Origin: an uncultured Clostridium sp. | GTDB lineage: Bacteria; Bacillota; Clostridia; Clostridiales; Clostridiaceae | Assembly: GCA_902785295.1 (NCBI GenBank) | Contig: CACZYK010000034.1 | Span: 12,588 to 76,587, forward strand | Length of the DNA stretch: 64,000 bases | Direction: 5' to 3' | Part shown: positions 56,151 through 64,000 of the stretch, piece after piece | Layout: each line of letters starts with the position of its first letter | Position numbering within the stretch: position 1 is the stretch's first letter | Program-made: the position numbers and the translations under genes | Notes under the pieces: model-generated | Seen by the model: the letters and a program-made list of their open reading frames with translations, nothing else | Database searches by the model: none | Told to the model about the DNA's origin: nothing

Positions 56151-57140
56151 ATGAAAGAACATGCAAATTGCATAGATTGTGGCACAGAATTTTGTCCTTG
56201 TAAGCTTGCAGAAACAGGTGAATGCATATTATGCTCTCAACTTCAAGGAGAACATTTTTGTGATTGTTTAAATTGGAATGGAGTGTGTATATATCAAGAA
56301 TTATATAATAATGGAATGAAAGCTAAAAAAGGAAGAAGTACCTATTGTTGTAAAGTAAAATATTTAAGAAAAGATGATGAAATAATTATTATAAAAATAG
56401 AAATACCTCATAAACTTGCTTTAGACCTTGTAAAACCTGGAGGATATATTTTTATAAGAACTGACAAAAATCAATTCTTTGATATTCCAATCTCTGTTAT
56501 GGATTCTGATATTGACAATAATATTCTTTCTCTTGCTATTGAAATAAGAGGTATAAAGACAAAAAAGTTACTTAATATAAAAGAAAATGACATTATTCAA
56601 ATAAGAGGACCTTATTGGAATGGAGTTTTTGGTCAAAAAAATATTGAAAAACAACATGATGGCAATAATATTTTAGTACTTGCAAGAGGAATAGGAATGG
56701 CTCCTATGGTTCCTGTTATAAGAAGGCTTAAAAATAATAACAATAATATAGATATTTATGTAGATAAGGGAAACCTTAAAGAGGATTTTTCTAAAGAATA
56801 TATAGAAAAGTATAATTGTATTGAAAAAGAGACAAACCTTCTTAATAAAGGTTTACTTTCAGAAGAGGGAAAATTTATAATAAAAAATTCTATAATTGAT
56901 AAGGACATAAAATTAATTCATATTGCTGGTGCTGATGTGCTAACCTATAGAGTAATTGAATACTTAGACGAGTTAGATAGAAAAGATATTCTTCTTTCAT
57001 GTTGTAATAATTTTAAAATGTGCTGTGGTGAAGGTATATGTGGTGCTTGCACAGCAAGATACTCTAATCATAGAGTAAAAAGATTTTGTAAGCTTCAAAT
57101 AGACCCAAGAAATATTTTTGAAGGGAGAAGATTAATATGA
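56151..57140 (+). CDS. Fe-S/FAD/NAD(P) electron-transfer protein with extra N-terminal Cys cluster
   Basis: 329 residues. Residues 1-50 contain about ten Cys (CIDCGTEFCPC, CILC, HFCDC), enough for one or more Fe-S clusters. Then comes a ferredoxin reductase-type FAD domain and NAD domain (VLARGIGMAPMVPVIRR), resembling the electron-transfer subunit of dihydroorotate dehydrogenase. The C terminus has CCGEGICGACTARY, a [2Fe-2S] site. It overlaps the next gene by four bases, so the two likely form a complex. A good ribosome site is present (TTTTAGGAG). Confidence 0.8.
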   Translation: MKEHANCIDCGTEFCPCKLAETGECILCSQLQGEHFCDCLNWNGVCIYQELYNNGMKAKKGRSTYCCKVKYLRKDDEIIIIKIEIPHKLALDLVKPGGYIFIRTDKNQFFDIPISVMDSDIDNNILSLAIEIRGIKTKKLLNIKENDIIQIRGPYWNGVFGQKNIEKQHDGNNILVLARGIGMAPMVPVIRRLKNNNNNIDIYVDKGNLKEDFSKEYIEKYNCIEKETNLLNKGLLSEEGKFIIKNSIIDKDIKLIHIAGADVLTYRVIEYLDELDRKDILLSCCNNFKMCCGEGICGACTARYSNHRVKRFCKLQIDPRNIFEGRRLI

Positions 57141-58417
57141 AAATAATTATAATTGGTGGGGGCTGGGCAGGCGTTTCTGCTGCAATAAGTGCTAATAAAG
57201 CTGGAGCTGAAGTTCATATATATGAAAAGACAGATTTACTTTTAGGACTTGGAAATGTAGGCGGAATTATGAGAAATAATGGTCGCTATACTGCTTTAGA
57301 GGAACTTAAGGTTTTAGGTGGGGATGAATTTGTAAATGTAATAGATAGCTGCTCTAGGCATAAGGATATAGATTTTCCAGGACATAAGCATGCAAGCCTT
57401 TATGATGTAAATAAAATAGAAGGAGTAATTAGAGATTATGTAAAAAGTTTGGGAATAAATATTCATATGGAAAGTAGAGTTCAAGATGTTAATTTTGATT
57501 CTCATAAGATTAAAGGAATATGTCTTTCTGATGATACCTATGTAGAGGGAGATGTTTTTATAGAAACTACAGGAACCACAGGTCCTATGGGAAATTGTCT
57601 TCGCTATGGAAATGGATGCTCTATGTGTATTTTAAGATGCCCTGCCTTTGGACCTAGAATAAGTATAAGTGAAAGATGTGGAGTTTCAGATATTCAAGGC
57701 GAAAGAGGTGGAGATGTTTTAGGAGCCTTTTCAGGCTCATGTAAGCTTGCTAAAGAAAGCTTATCAGAAGAAATTGTAAAAGATCTTGATGAGAAAGGAG
57801 TTGTTATATTAAAGATTCCTAAAGAAGATGTTAACTATGGAAAATTAAAATCTAAAGTATGCCAGCAATATGCCTTAAAAGAATTTGCAGAAAATGTGAT
57901 TCTATTAGATACTGGCCATGCAAAACTTATGACTACCTATTATCCTTTAGAAAAATTAAGAAAAATCAAAGGATTAGAACATGCAAAATATGTAGACCCT
58001 TATGCTGGAAGTAAAGGAAATTCCATAAGATACCTATCTGTTGCACCTAGAACTGATGATATGAAAGTAAATGGAGTAGATAATTTATTTTGCGCTGGAG
58101 AAAAAAGTGGACTTTTTGTTGGACATACAGAAGCTATATGCACAGGATACCTTGCAGGACATAATTCTGTAAGACTTGCACTTGGAATACCTTTATTAAT
58201 TCTTCCAACTTCAATTGCTATAGGGGATTTAATTGCTTATGAAAATGAAAGGTCTAAAACAAGAGAAGGAAAAAAAGAAAGATATACATTTGCTGGTTCT
58301 GTTTATTTAAAAAGAATGATAGAAAAAGGGCTTTATACTATGGATTTAAAAGAAATAAGGAAAAGGATAGAAAAACTTAACTTAGATAATGTATTTAATT
58401 CAAAATTGTGTTATTAA
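57137..58417 (+). CDS. FAD-dependent oxidoreductase partner
   Basis: 426 residues. The N-terminal Rossmann motif is IIIIGGGWAGVSAAISANKAG for FAD. The centre contains YGNGCSMCILRCPAFGPR, a Cys cluster, and the FAD domain closes with NLFCAGEKSGLFVGHTEA near residue 320. The distant resemblance is to the MnmG (GidA) group, but the C-terminal tRNA domain is absent. Substrate unknown; with the preceding protein it forms a two-subunit flavoprotein coupled to NAD(P)H. Confidence 0.8.
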   Translation: MKIIIIGGGWAGVSAAISANKAGAEVHIYEKTDLLLGLGNVGGIMRNNGRYTALEELKVLGGDEFVNVIDSCSRHKDIDFPGHKHASLYDVNKIEGVIRDYVKSLGINIHMESRVQDVNFDSHKIKGICLSDDTYVEGDVFIETTGTTGPMGNCLRYGNGCSMCILRCPAFGPRISISERCGVSDIQGERGGDVLGAFSGSCKLAKESLSEEIVKDLDEKGVVILKIPKEDVNYGKLKSKVCQQYALKEFAENVILLDTGHAKLMTTYYPLEKLRKIKGLEHAKYVDPYAGSKGNSIRYLSVAPRTDDMKVNGVDNLFCAGEKSGLFVGHTEAICTGYLAGHNSVRLALGIPLLILPTSIAIGDLIAYENERSKTREGKKERYTFAGSVYLKRMIEKGLYTMDLKEIRKRIEKLNLDNVFNSKLCY

Positions 58418-58473
58418 TACTAAAATTTCAGTTAAAATATTTCTATTTAAAAATATAAATTTATGTTAAGAAT

Positions 58474-58549
58474 GGACTGTCGCACAAAAAAATTTTTATA
58501 GCAATATAGTGTACTATATATTCTATTAATGTTTCTTAATGCGACAGCC
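58474..58549. repeat. Hairpin element D: CTGTCGCA stem with AT-rich insert
   Basis: GGACTGTCGCA (58474-58484) pairs with TGCGACAGCC (58540-58549) around 55 bases that include CTATATATT. It lies between convergent genes and will terminate both. Its stem bases resemble those of elements E, F and G. Confidence 0.7.
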
Positions 58550-58588
58550 TCTACTATTTTAAACTTACACAAATAAAGAAATTAAATA

Positions 58589-59242
58589 CTAATCTACTTT
58601 TTTTATAGCATTTATTATGGAACTTGTTCCTAGTCTATCAACTCCAAGATTGATAAATTCTTCGGCTATCTTTAAATTCTTTACTCCTCCAGAGGCTTTA
58701 ATTTTAACATTAGAACCTATATGCTTTGAAAATAAGATTATATCTTCTTTTGTAGCTCCATTTGTGCCAAAGCCTGTAGAGGTTTTTATATAATCTGCCT
58801 TTGCATTAGTTACTACTTCACATAATTTAATTTTTTCTTCTTCAGTTAAAAAGCAAGTTTCTACTATAACCTTTAGTATGTGTTCTCCACAAATTTTTTT
58901 AATTTCTTTTATTTCCTCTTCAACAGTTTTAAATTCACCACTTTTTATATCACCTAAATTTACAACCATATCTATTTCATCTGCACCATTTTTTATTGCA
59001 TCTTTACACTCAAACATTTTTGTTTCTTTTGTTGAATATCCATTTGGAAAGCCTATTACTGTACATATTTTTAAGTTTTCTTTTACATATTCCTTTGCTT
59101 TTTTTACATATGAAGGAGGTATGCATATAGAAGCTACATTATATTCTATACCTTCATCACAAAGCTTTTTTATTTCCTCAAATGTACATACTTGATTTAA
59201 AAGAGTGTGGTCTACTCTTTTTAATATCTCCTTAATATCCAT
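58589..59242 (-). CDS. deoC: Deoxyribose-phosphate aldolase DeoC
   Basis: 217 residues, usual length. DHTLLN at the start, [31 protein letters not shown] with the proton-relay Lys, YIKTSTGFG, and the Schiff-base Lys in [11 protein letters not shown]. It splits deoxyribose-5-phosphate into glyceraldehyde-3-phosphate and acetaldehyde in nucleoside breakdown. No other deo gene is adjacent. AAAGGAG precedes the ATG with long spacing. Confidence 0.97.
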   Translation of the reverse strand: MDIKEILKRVDHTLLNQVCTFEEIKKLCDEGIEYNVASICIPPSYVKKAKEYVKENLKICTVIGFPNGYSTKETKMFECKDAIKNGADEIDMVVNLGDIKSGEFKTVEEEIKEIKKICGEHILKVIVETCFLTEEEKIKLCEVVTNAKADYIKTSTGFGTNGATKEDIILFSKHIGSNVKIKASGGVKNLKIAEEFINLGVDRLGTSSIINAIKKVD

Positions 59243-59332
59243 AAAATTCTAAATTTCTCCTTTCTTTTTTAAATTTTCTACTTTTTCAGATGTTCCTTTC
59301 CATATCTATCTTATATCTTCTTTTTTATATTA

Positions 59333-60220
59333 TCAAGAAACTATATCATTTGATAAGTTATAGATATTATAAGCAAGCTCTTTTAAATTCTTTCCTTGAA
59401 AAGCAACTGTTTCTTGAATATAATTAAATATTTTTTCTGTTACATTCCACCTATCAGGACAATTTAAAACAACAATTATTATATCCTTTCCCTTATAGTT
59501 TATAGAAGAAACAAGACATTTTCCTGCTTGACCAGTATACCCTGTTTTTACTCCATTAGCACCTGGTATTCTCCATAATATTTTATTTATATTTGAGTAA
59601 TCTCTTGTAAAATTATATTTACTTCGAGAAATTTCTTTTGTTCCAACTATCTCTCTAAATTCTTCATATTCCATTCCTTTAGCAGTTAAAAGAGCTAAAT
59701 CATAAGCAGAAGAATAATGGTCTGTCATATCTAATCCATGAGGAGATTCAAAATGAGAGTCAAGAAGACCTAAACTTGTTTTATAGTTATTCATTATTTC
59801 TGCAAAGCCTTCAACACTTCCTCCAATTCCCTCTGCAAGGGTTATTGCTGCATCATTTCCTGAACGATACATTAATCCATATAATAGTTCTCTTACTGTT
59901 ATTTTTTCATTTTCTTTATAGCCCACAGTAGAGCCTCTTACTGAAGAGGCGTTTTTGCTTACTACAAATTTTTCATCTAAATTTCCTCTTTCTATTGTTA
60001 TTAAAGCTGTTAATATTTTGGTTGTACTTGCCATTGGAACTAATTCATATCCATTTTGTTCAAAAAGTATAGTTTTGCTTTCTCTATCAATTGCAATAGC
60101 ATTTCTTGCATCTACTCTAAGTGATTGTATATTTTCACAATAAGCATCCTTTATATTAATATTTAGTGTTAATACTCCAATTATAAGAAAAGAAATAATA
60201 AACTTTACTTTTATTTTCAT
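59333..60220 (-). CDS. D-alanyl-D-alanine carboxypeptidase (peptidase S11)
   Basis: 295 residues. Signal peptide of about 27 residues. The penicillin-binding motifs are SxxK in PMASTTKILTAL, SxN in YRSGNDAAIT, and KTG in GVKTGYTGQAGK. It trims the terminal D-Ala from peptidoglycan stems. The C-terminal membrane-binding domain of vegetative DacA is absent or very short, which fits the DacF/sporulation-type group. The start is ATG 60220 behind AGAAGGTGA rather than the GTG nine bases earlier. Confidence 0.93.
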   Translation of the reverse strand: MKIKVKFIISFLIIGVLTLNINIKDAYCENIQSLRVDARNAIAIDRESKTILFEQNGYELVPMASTTKILTALITIERGNLDEKFVVSKNASSVRGSTVGYKENEKITVRELLYGLMYRSGNDAAITLAEGIGGSVEGFAEIMNNYKTSLGLLDSHFESPHGLDMTDHYSSAYDLALLTAKGMEYEEFREIVGTKEISRSKYNFTRDYSNINKILWRIPGANGVKTGYTGQAGKCLVSSINYKGKDIIIVVLNCPDRWNVTEKIFNYIQETVAFQGKNLKELAYNIYNLSNDIVS

Positions 60221-60312
60221 GGAAATCACCTTCTAAAAATTAATCATTATTAGTTTACCTAATTTTTTAAACTTTAAACAATTTTTTTATTACTATGAAA
60301 TTATATTATTTG

Positions 60313-60366
60313 ATAACTTGTTACGCTGGTAATAAAGCTTGATAAAAGAAATAAGTTTAAAAATTT
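60313..60366. repeat. Dispersed 54-bp repeat, copy R2
   Basis: Gap-free match of 46 of 54 bases to 45963-46016. It lies in the divergent gap between the carboxypeptidase and DUF2953 genes, so it is not a terminator here. ACTTGTT and AATAAGT at its ends can pair. Confidence 0.65.
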
Positions 60367-60447
60367 TTTTTAAGATTATATTTCTATTGTTTAAAATTTG
60401 TAATGATAGTTAATACTAATAATATTCTTTAATTTTGGAGGAAATAA

Positions 60448-61023
60448 ATGAAACTTTTTCTTTTAATTTTATTAATTTTAATTATTCCCATTCCAATTAA
60501 AATTAGTATTTCCTATACAAAAGAAAATTATTATATAAAAATATATAAAATAAATATTTTTAAAAAACAAAATATTAAGGATGAAGAAATGCCCCAAAAA
60601 AACAAACAAGAAAAATCTCATAAAAAATTTAAGAAAAATAGAAAACTTGAAATAAGTTATGTAATAGAAATAATTAACGCATTAAATAAAAATCATTTTA
60701 AACCAAAGCTAAAGCTAAAAGGAGATTTTCAATATTCTTTAAATGATGCTGCTAAAACAGCTATTTTTTATGGCATACTTCAGAGTATAAGCCCTTACAT
60801 ATTAGAAGGATTTAAAATTCTTTTTAAAATAAAATCATTTAAATTATTTATAAAGCCTATATTTAAAGATGAATTTATAGGAAATTTTAATATTACATGT
60901 ATAATTTTTTTATCATTTGGCAAAACTATAATTATAATTTGCTTAATAATAAAAGCAGTTTTAAATAAAAAAATATCAAAAATAAAGGAAGGTCTATATA
61001 ATGAACAGCAATCATCAAGTTGA
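60448..61023 (+). CDS. DUF2953 protein (YtfI-like)
   Basis: 191 residues. An N-terminal membrane helix, a Lys-rich segment, a beta/alpha core (KPKLKLKGDFQYSLNDAAKT) and two hydrophobic C-terminal stretches. It is upstream of and overlaps gerW by 23 bases, the arrangement of Bacillus ytfI-ytfJ, which supports DUF2953. Likely expressed in sporulation with gerW. TTTGGAGG precedes the ATG. Confidence 0.8.
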   Translation: MKLFLLILLILIIPIPIKISISYTKENYYIKIYKINIFKKQNIKDEEMPQKNKQEKSHKKFKKNRKLEISYVIEIINALNKNHFKPKLKLKGDFQYSLNDAAKTAIFYGILQSISPYILEGFKILFKIKSFKLFIKPIFKDEFIGNFNITCIIFLSFGKTIIIICLIIKAVLNKKISKIKEGLYNEQQSSS

Positions 61024-61480
61024 AAATTTAATGAAAAGTACAATGGAAAACTTAAGAAATATGATAGATGTAAATACTGTTGTAGGAGATACTGTTGAAA
61101 TGAACAATGGAAACTGTATAATTCCTATATCTAAAGTCACTTTTGGTTTTGCTTCAGGAGGAAGTGATTTTGCACTTAATAATGAAAATTATAAAGATGA
61201 AGACTACCCTTTTGGAGGTGGTACAGGAGCTGGAGTATCAGTTAAACCTGTTGCCTTTCTTGTAGTTAGAGATGAATCTGTAAGGCTTCTTCCAGTTGAG
61301 CAAGATACAACCTATGATAGAATAGTTGATACAGTTCCTCAAGTTCTTGAAATAATAAAAGATTTTACAAAAAATAAAGATAAAAAAAGCCAAAATAATG
61401 ATAATTGTGAAGAGGATATAAATGACTCTAATATATTTGAATCTTCCTGTTCATCTTATCACTTAAATAGAGAAGACTAA
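61001..61480 (+). CDS. gerW: GerW (YtfJ) sporulation protein
   Basis: 159 residues. Conserved core MMKSTMENLRNM-type helix, VGDTVEMNNGNCIIPISKVT, the Gly-rich FGGGTGAGVSVKP and the DRIVDTVPQVLE tail. In Bacillus it is made in the forespore and needed for germination with L-alanine. Here an acidic Asn/Ser/Cys tail of about 35 residues is added. GGAAGG precedes the ATG inside the previous gene. Confidence 0.92.
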   Translation: MNSNHQVENLMKSTMENLRNMIDVNTVVGDTVEMNNGNCIIPISKVTFGFASGGSDFALNNENYKDEDYPFGGGTGAGVSVKPVAFLVVRDESVRLLPVEQDTTYDRIVDTVPQVLEIIKDFTKNKDKKSQNNDNCEEDINDSNIFESSCSSYHLNRED

Positions 61481-61492
61481 ACAGTCATTTAT

Positions 61493-61557
61493 GGAGCTGT
61501 TACATTAACAAAAAATATGCTATATATTATGATTAGAATTTTTTGTGCAACAACTCC
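61493..61557. repeat. Hairpin element E: GGAGCTGTTACA stem with shared AT-rich insert
   Basis: GGAGCTGTTACA (61493-61504) pairs with TGCAACAACTCC (61546-61557). The insert contains AAATATGCTATATATTATGATTA (61513-61535), identical to element F at 16.5 kb, and similarity continues for about ten more bases. It lies between convergent gerW and Uma2 genes. Confidence 0.75.
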
Positions 61558-61567
61558 ATAAATTATT

Positions 61568-62140
61568 TTAAATATTAAAAGTATTAAAGTCTATTTCTAA
61601 ATCATCATAAATATTTACTTTAATTTTATCATTAAATGTATAAACTCCTGGGGATTCATAATTTTCTCCAGTCAAGACATAAACAAAAACACTTCTTTTT
61701 CTAGGATCAATAATCCAATATTCCTTAACTTTATATTTTTGATAAAGATTTAATTTTGTTACATAGTCATGCCCTACACTAGAAGGTGATACAATTTCAA
61801 CTATCATATCAGGAGAACCAGTACACCCAGCATCAGTTAATTTATTTTTATCACATATAACTGAAATATCTGGTTGAACTACTGATTGACTATTAATAGC
61901 CTCTTCATCATCATTCTTTAGTATTACATCAAATGGTGCTGGATAAACAACACAATCTCCCTTATTTGATTTTATATAATTTCTTATTTCAGAACTAATT
62001 TCCATAACTAAGTGTTGATGTATCCTTGATGGTGCTGGTGATATATTAAAAATTTCTCCTTCTATAATTTCTATTCTTTCATCATCTGTAAAAGTTAAAT
62101 AATCTTTATAGGTATATAATTTATTTTTTTTTGGTATAAT
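61568..62140 (-). CDS. Uma2-family protein with apparent ATT start
   Basis: 190 residues if begun at ATT 62138-62140. The frame is open and protein-like before the first ATG: KLYTYKDYLTFTDDERIE then IIEGEIFNISPAPSRIHQ, the normal N terminus of Uma2 proteins. A strong site AAAGGAGGG is spaced six bases from the ATT. So either ATT is the start, or an ATG start was mutated. The core has VQPDISVICD, IVEIVSPSS and LYQKYKVKEYWIID. The track-like short form from ATG 62005 would lose 45 residues. Confidence 0.8.
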   Translation of the reverse strand: MIPKKNKLYTYKDYLTFTDDERIEIIEGEIFNISPAPSRIHQHLVMEISSEIRNYIKSNKGDCVVYPAPFDVILKNDDEEAINSQSVVQPDISVICDKNKLTDAGCTGSPDMIVEIVSPSSVGHDYVTKLNLYQKYKVKEYWIIDPRKRSVFVYVLTGENYESPGVYTFNDKIKVNIYDDLEIDFNTFNI

Positions 62141-62288
62141 GGAAAACCCTCCTTTAAAAAATACCTCCTAAATTTAAAATATCACAATAAATCTTACAAA
62201 GCAATATTTTGAAAAAAGGAAGAAGATCTGATTGGAAAGATTTATGAATGCTTAATATATAAAAAAAATTATAAGTTAAGAATACTTT

Positions 62289-62906
62289 TTAATTATCTAA
62301 AGTTTTTTCTATTTCACTTTCATTTAATATTTCTTCTGTTTCATCTGTATTATCAAATAAATCTAATGAAGGAAGTTCCTTTAAATCATTAAGCTCAAAT
62401 TGTCTTAAAAATTCATCTGTAGTTGAGTATAAAATTGGTCTTCCTGGAACATCAAGTCTACCACTTTCTTTAATTAAGTTTTTTTCAATTAGTTTTTGTA
62501 TTGCACTTTCAGATTTTACTCCTCTAATTTCATCTATATCAATTCTTGTTATAGGTTGTTTATATGCAATAATTGCTAAGCTTTCAAGAGAAGCTTGAGA
62601 TAGGGATTGTCTCTTATTTTTCTTAAGAAGCCTTTGTATATAATCACTATTTTCACTTTTAGTTACAAGCTGATAATTATCTTTTATTGAAATAAGTTTA
62701 ATTCCTCTCTCAGAAGCTTCATAATCAGTTATCATTTCATTTAAAATTTCTTCTATATATCTTGGAGGCATCTCTAAATTTATAGAGATTTCTCTTAGGC
62801 TTAAAGGCTCACCAGTAACAAAAAGAATAGATTCTATTATTGATTTTATTCGTTGCTTTTTTGATGCCTCTTCAAATTCTACTTGTCCAAATTCAAAATC
62901 ATTCAT
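62289..62906 (-). CDS. scpB: Segregation and condensation protein B
   Basis: 205 residues with two winged-helix domains: IIESILFVTGEPLSLREI at the start and QASLESLAIIAYKQPITR followed by IDEIRGV in the middle. An acidic tail follows. ScpB dimers bind ScpA and SMC to compact and separate chromosomes. Its start lies eight bases inside the end of scpA. Confidence 0.95.
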   Translation of the reverse strand: MNDFEFGQVEFEEASKKQRIKSIIESILFVTGEPLSLREISINLEMPPRYIEEILNEMITDYEASERGIKLISIKDNYQLVTKSENSDYIQRLLKKNKRQSLSQASLESLAIIAYKQPITRIDIDEIRGVKSESAIQKLIEKNLIKESGRLDVPGRPILYSTTDEFLRQFELNDLKELPSLDLFDNTDETEEILNESEIEKTLDN

Positions 62907-63651
62907 TTTCTACTCTCCTTTCTATTAATATACTTCCAAAGCCTTCATTTTGATATACCTTAACAGTTTTAAGCTTCATAAGCTCAAGCAATGCTAAAAA
63001 TGTAACTACATACTCTAACTTGCATTCACACTCTGAGGTTAAATCATCAAAGTTAACTATTTTTTCAGAAGGAATTGTATTTTTTAAATATTCAATCTTA
63101 TCTTCAATTTTGTATTTATCAACCTGTATATTTTTTTGTATAGTTGTTGTTTTATTTTGTTTATTTAAATAAGTTTCAAGTAAATTATTATAAATGCGAT
63201 ATAAATCTAAAAGAGAAATATTTTTTAAAGAATCATCTGTATCTTTATCGCTTTTTATTTCTTCAATAATCTCTGGTTTTTTAGAATAAACTTCTCCTGA
63301 ATTAAGATACTTGTCCTTAAAAAATAAAGTTGAAGCTTTGATTTTCTTATATAGTATAAGTTTTTCTAAAAGCTTTTTTTCTATATCTTCTTCATCCTCT
63401 TCCTTGTCATTATTTTTTATTTTAGGAAGAAGGGTTTTAGATTTTATTTCTATTAAAGTAGCAGCAACCACTATAAATTCAGAGGTGATTTCAAGGTCCA
63501 TCTCCTTCATAGTATCTAAATAAGCCAAATATTGATTTGTAATTTTATATATTTCTACATTATATATATCCATTTTATTTTTCTTAATTAAGTGTAACAA
63601 TAAATCAAAAGGTCCTTCAAAATTGGCTACCTTAATTTTAGGAAGTTCCAT
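62899..63651 (-). CDS. scpA: Segregation and condensation protein A
   Basis: 250 residues. The kleisin N terminus is KVANFEGPFDLLLHLIKKNK with YNVEIYKITNQYL, which binds the SMC neck, followed by VVAATLIEIKSKTLLP. The acidic middle binds ScpB, and the C-terminal winged helix VTFLALLELMKLKTV binds the SMC head. GAGGTGA precedes the ATG with long spacing (11 bases). Confidence 0.95.
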   Translation of the reverse strand: MELPKIKVANFEGPFDLLLHLIKKNKMDIYNVEIYKITNQYLAYLDTMKEMDLEITSEFIVVAATLIEIKSKTLLPKIKNNDKEEDEEDIEKKLLEKLILYKKIKASTLFFKDKYLNSGEVYSKKPEIIEEIKSDKDTDDSLKNISLLDLYRIYNNLLETYLNKQNKTTTIQKNIQVDKYKIEDKIEYLKNTIPSEKIVNFDDLTSECECKLEYVVTFLALLELMKLKTVKVYQNEGFGSILIERRVENE

Positions 63652-63823
63652 AGGTTAAATTCACCTCATTTTGCATTAAATTAACTTCAATTAATCTAGC
63701 ATTATATCAGTCATATATAAATATAATACTTTATGACTATACTATAATAACAATTTTCTAAATTTTTAACAAGAAAATTATTATAACTAACTAAAAAATA
63801 TAAAGGCTATATTTTACATAAAG

Positions 63824-63888
63824 AATTTCAAGCACAATATATAGCACATTTCATTTAAATAAAATGTTATTATATTGTGCTTGAAATT
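63824..63888. repeat. Long palindrome near the window end
   Basis: Perfect 18-base arms AATTTCAAGCACAATATA (63824-63841) and complement (63871-63888), with inner pairing ACATTT/AAATGT. Total 65 bases. No T run follows closely on either strand. The gap 63652-64000 holds no other feature I can support. Confidence 0.6.
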
Positions 63889-64000
63889 TGCTAATATGAC
63901 AAATTCCTCTTATCTAAGCTAACAAAATCATATTAAAAATATATAAGTTATGTATATAATCTATTTAAATATTTTCTTTATATTATGTTTTAAACCTTCA

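Overview
The window is very AT-rich, has short intergenic gaps, strong AGGAGG-type ribosome sites and A/T-ending codons. Its gene content (lexA, mutSL, miaA, scpAB, anaerobic nrdDG, the spore gene gerW, a PdaA-like deacetylase) points to an anaerobic spore-forming Clostridium. The protein style and gene set (gshAB fusion, Ter cluster, Uma2 genes) resemble Clostridium perfringens most closely; that species call is from memory, not from a search. I saw no rRNA, tRNA, CRISPR array or intact insertion sequence.

Layout. 0-1.7 kb: a decayed retropepsin-like gene inside a 22-bp direct repeat, then an e(P4)-type acid phosphatase. 1.7-16.5 kb, all plus strand: a SNF2 helicase with a one-base frameshift, mutS-mutL, miaA, a giant tandem DUF445 protein and a PLP enzyme. 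16.6-19.4 kb: a small accessory island (HipA-like kinase with a partner, Uma2 protein, SHOCT remnant, DSLGR repeat protein, broken M48-type peptidase). 19.5-24.8 kb: lexA with two SOS boxes, an HD hydrolase, the TrkH/TrkA potassium pair and a DUF1275 membrane protein. 24.8-37.4 kb: a divergent Ter stress-response locus, with TelA and YceG leftward and three TerD proteins, a CitE/PRTase-TRSP/StiP/HAD module and a P-type calcium-type ATPase rightward. 37.5-40.8 kb: a LysR-controlled flavodoxin/cupin cluster that looks imported. 40.9-42.3 kb: a relic of an AAA ATPase plus RloB (AbiL-like) defence pair. 42.3-49.3 kb: acidic protein, lipoprotein, gshAB, a tyrosine recombinase beside a 38-bp palindrome, and a polysaccharide deacetylase. 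49.3-56.0 kb, minus strand: cyclophilin lipoprotein, DUF6734 protein with a Ser-tailed partner, nrdDG, Nudix, small membrane and KE-rich proteins. 56.1-63.7 kb: an Fe-S/FAD oxidoreductase pair, deoC, a D,D-carboxypeptidase, DUF2953-gerW, a second Uma2 gene with an apparent ATT start, and scpAB.

The most unusual signals are non-coding. Three intergenic hairpins (9.7, 46.1, 51.6 kb) share a loop core but have unrelated stems. Another set (16.5, 24.1, 58.5, 61.5 kb) shares stem bases but has inserts of very different size, two of which carry the same 23-bp core. A 54-bp repeat occurs at 46.0 and 60.3 kb. A perfect 16-6-16 palindrome sits just upstream of the tyrosine recombinase.

Genes that probably work together: mutS/mutL in mismatch repair; TrkH/TrkA in K+ uptake; the Ter genes in a Ca2+-linked envelope or metal stress response; nrdD/nrdG in anaerobic dNTP synthesis; scpA/scpB with SMC in chromosome segregation.
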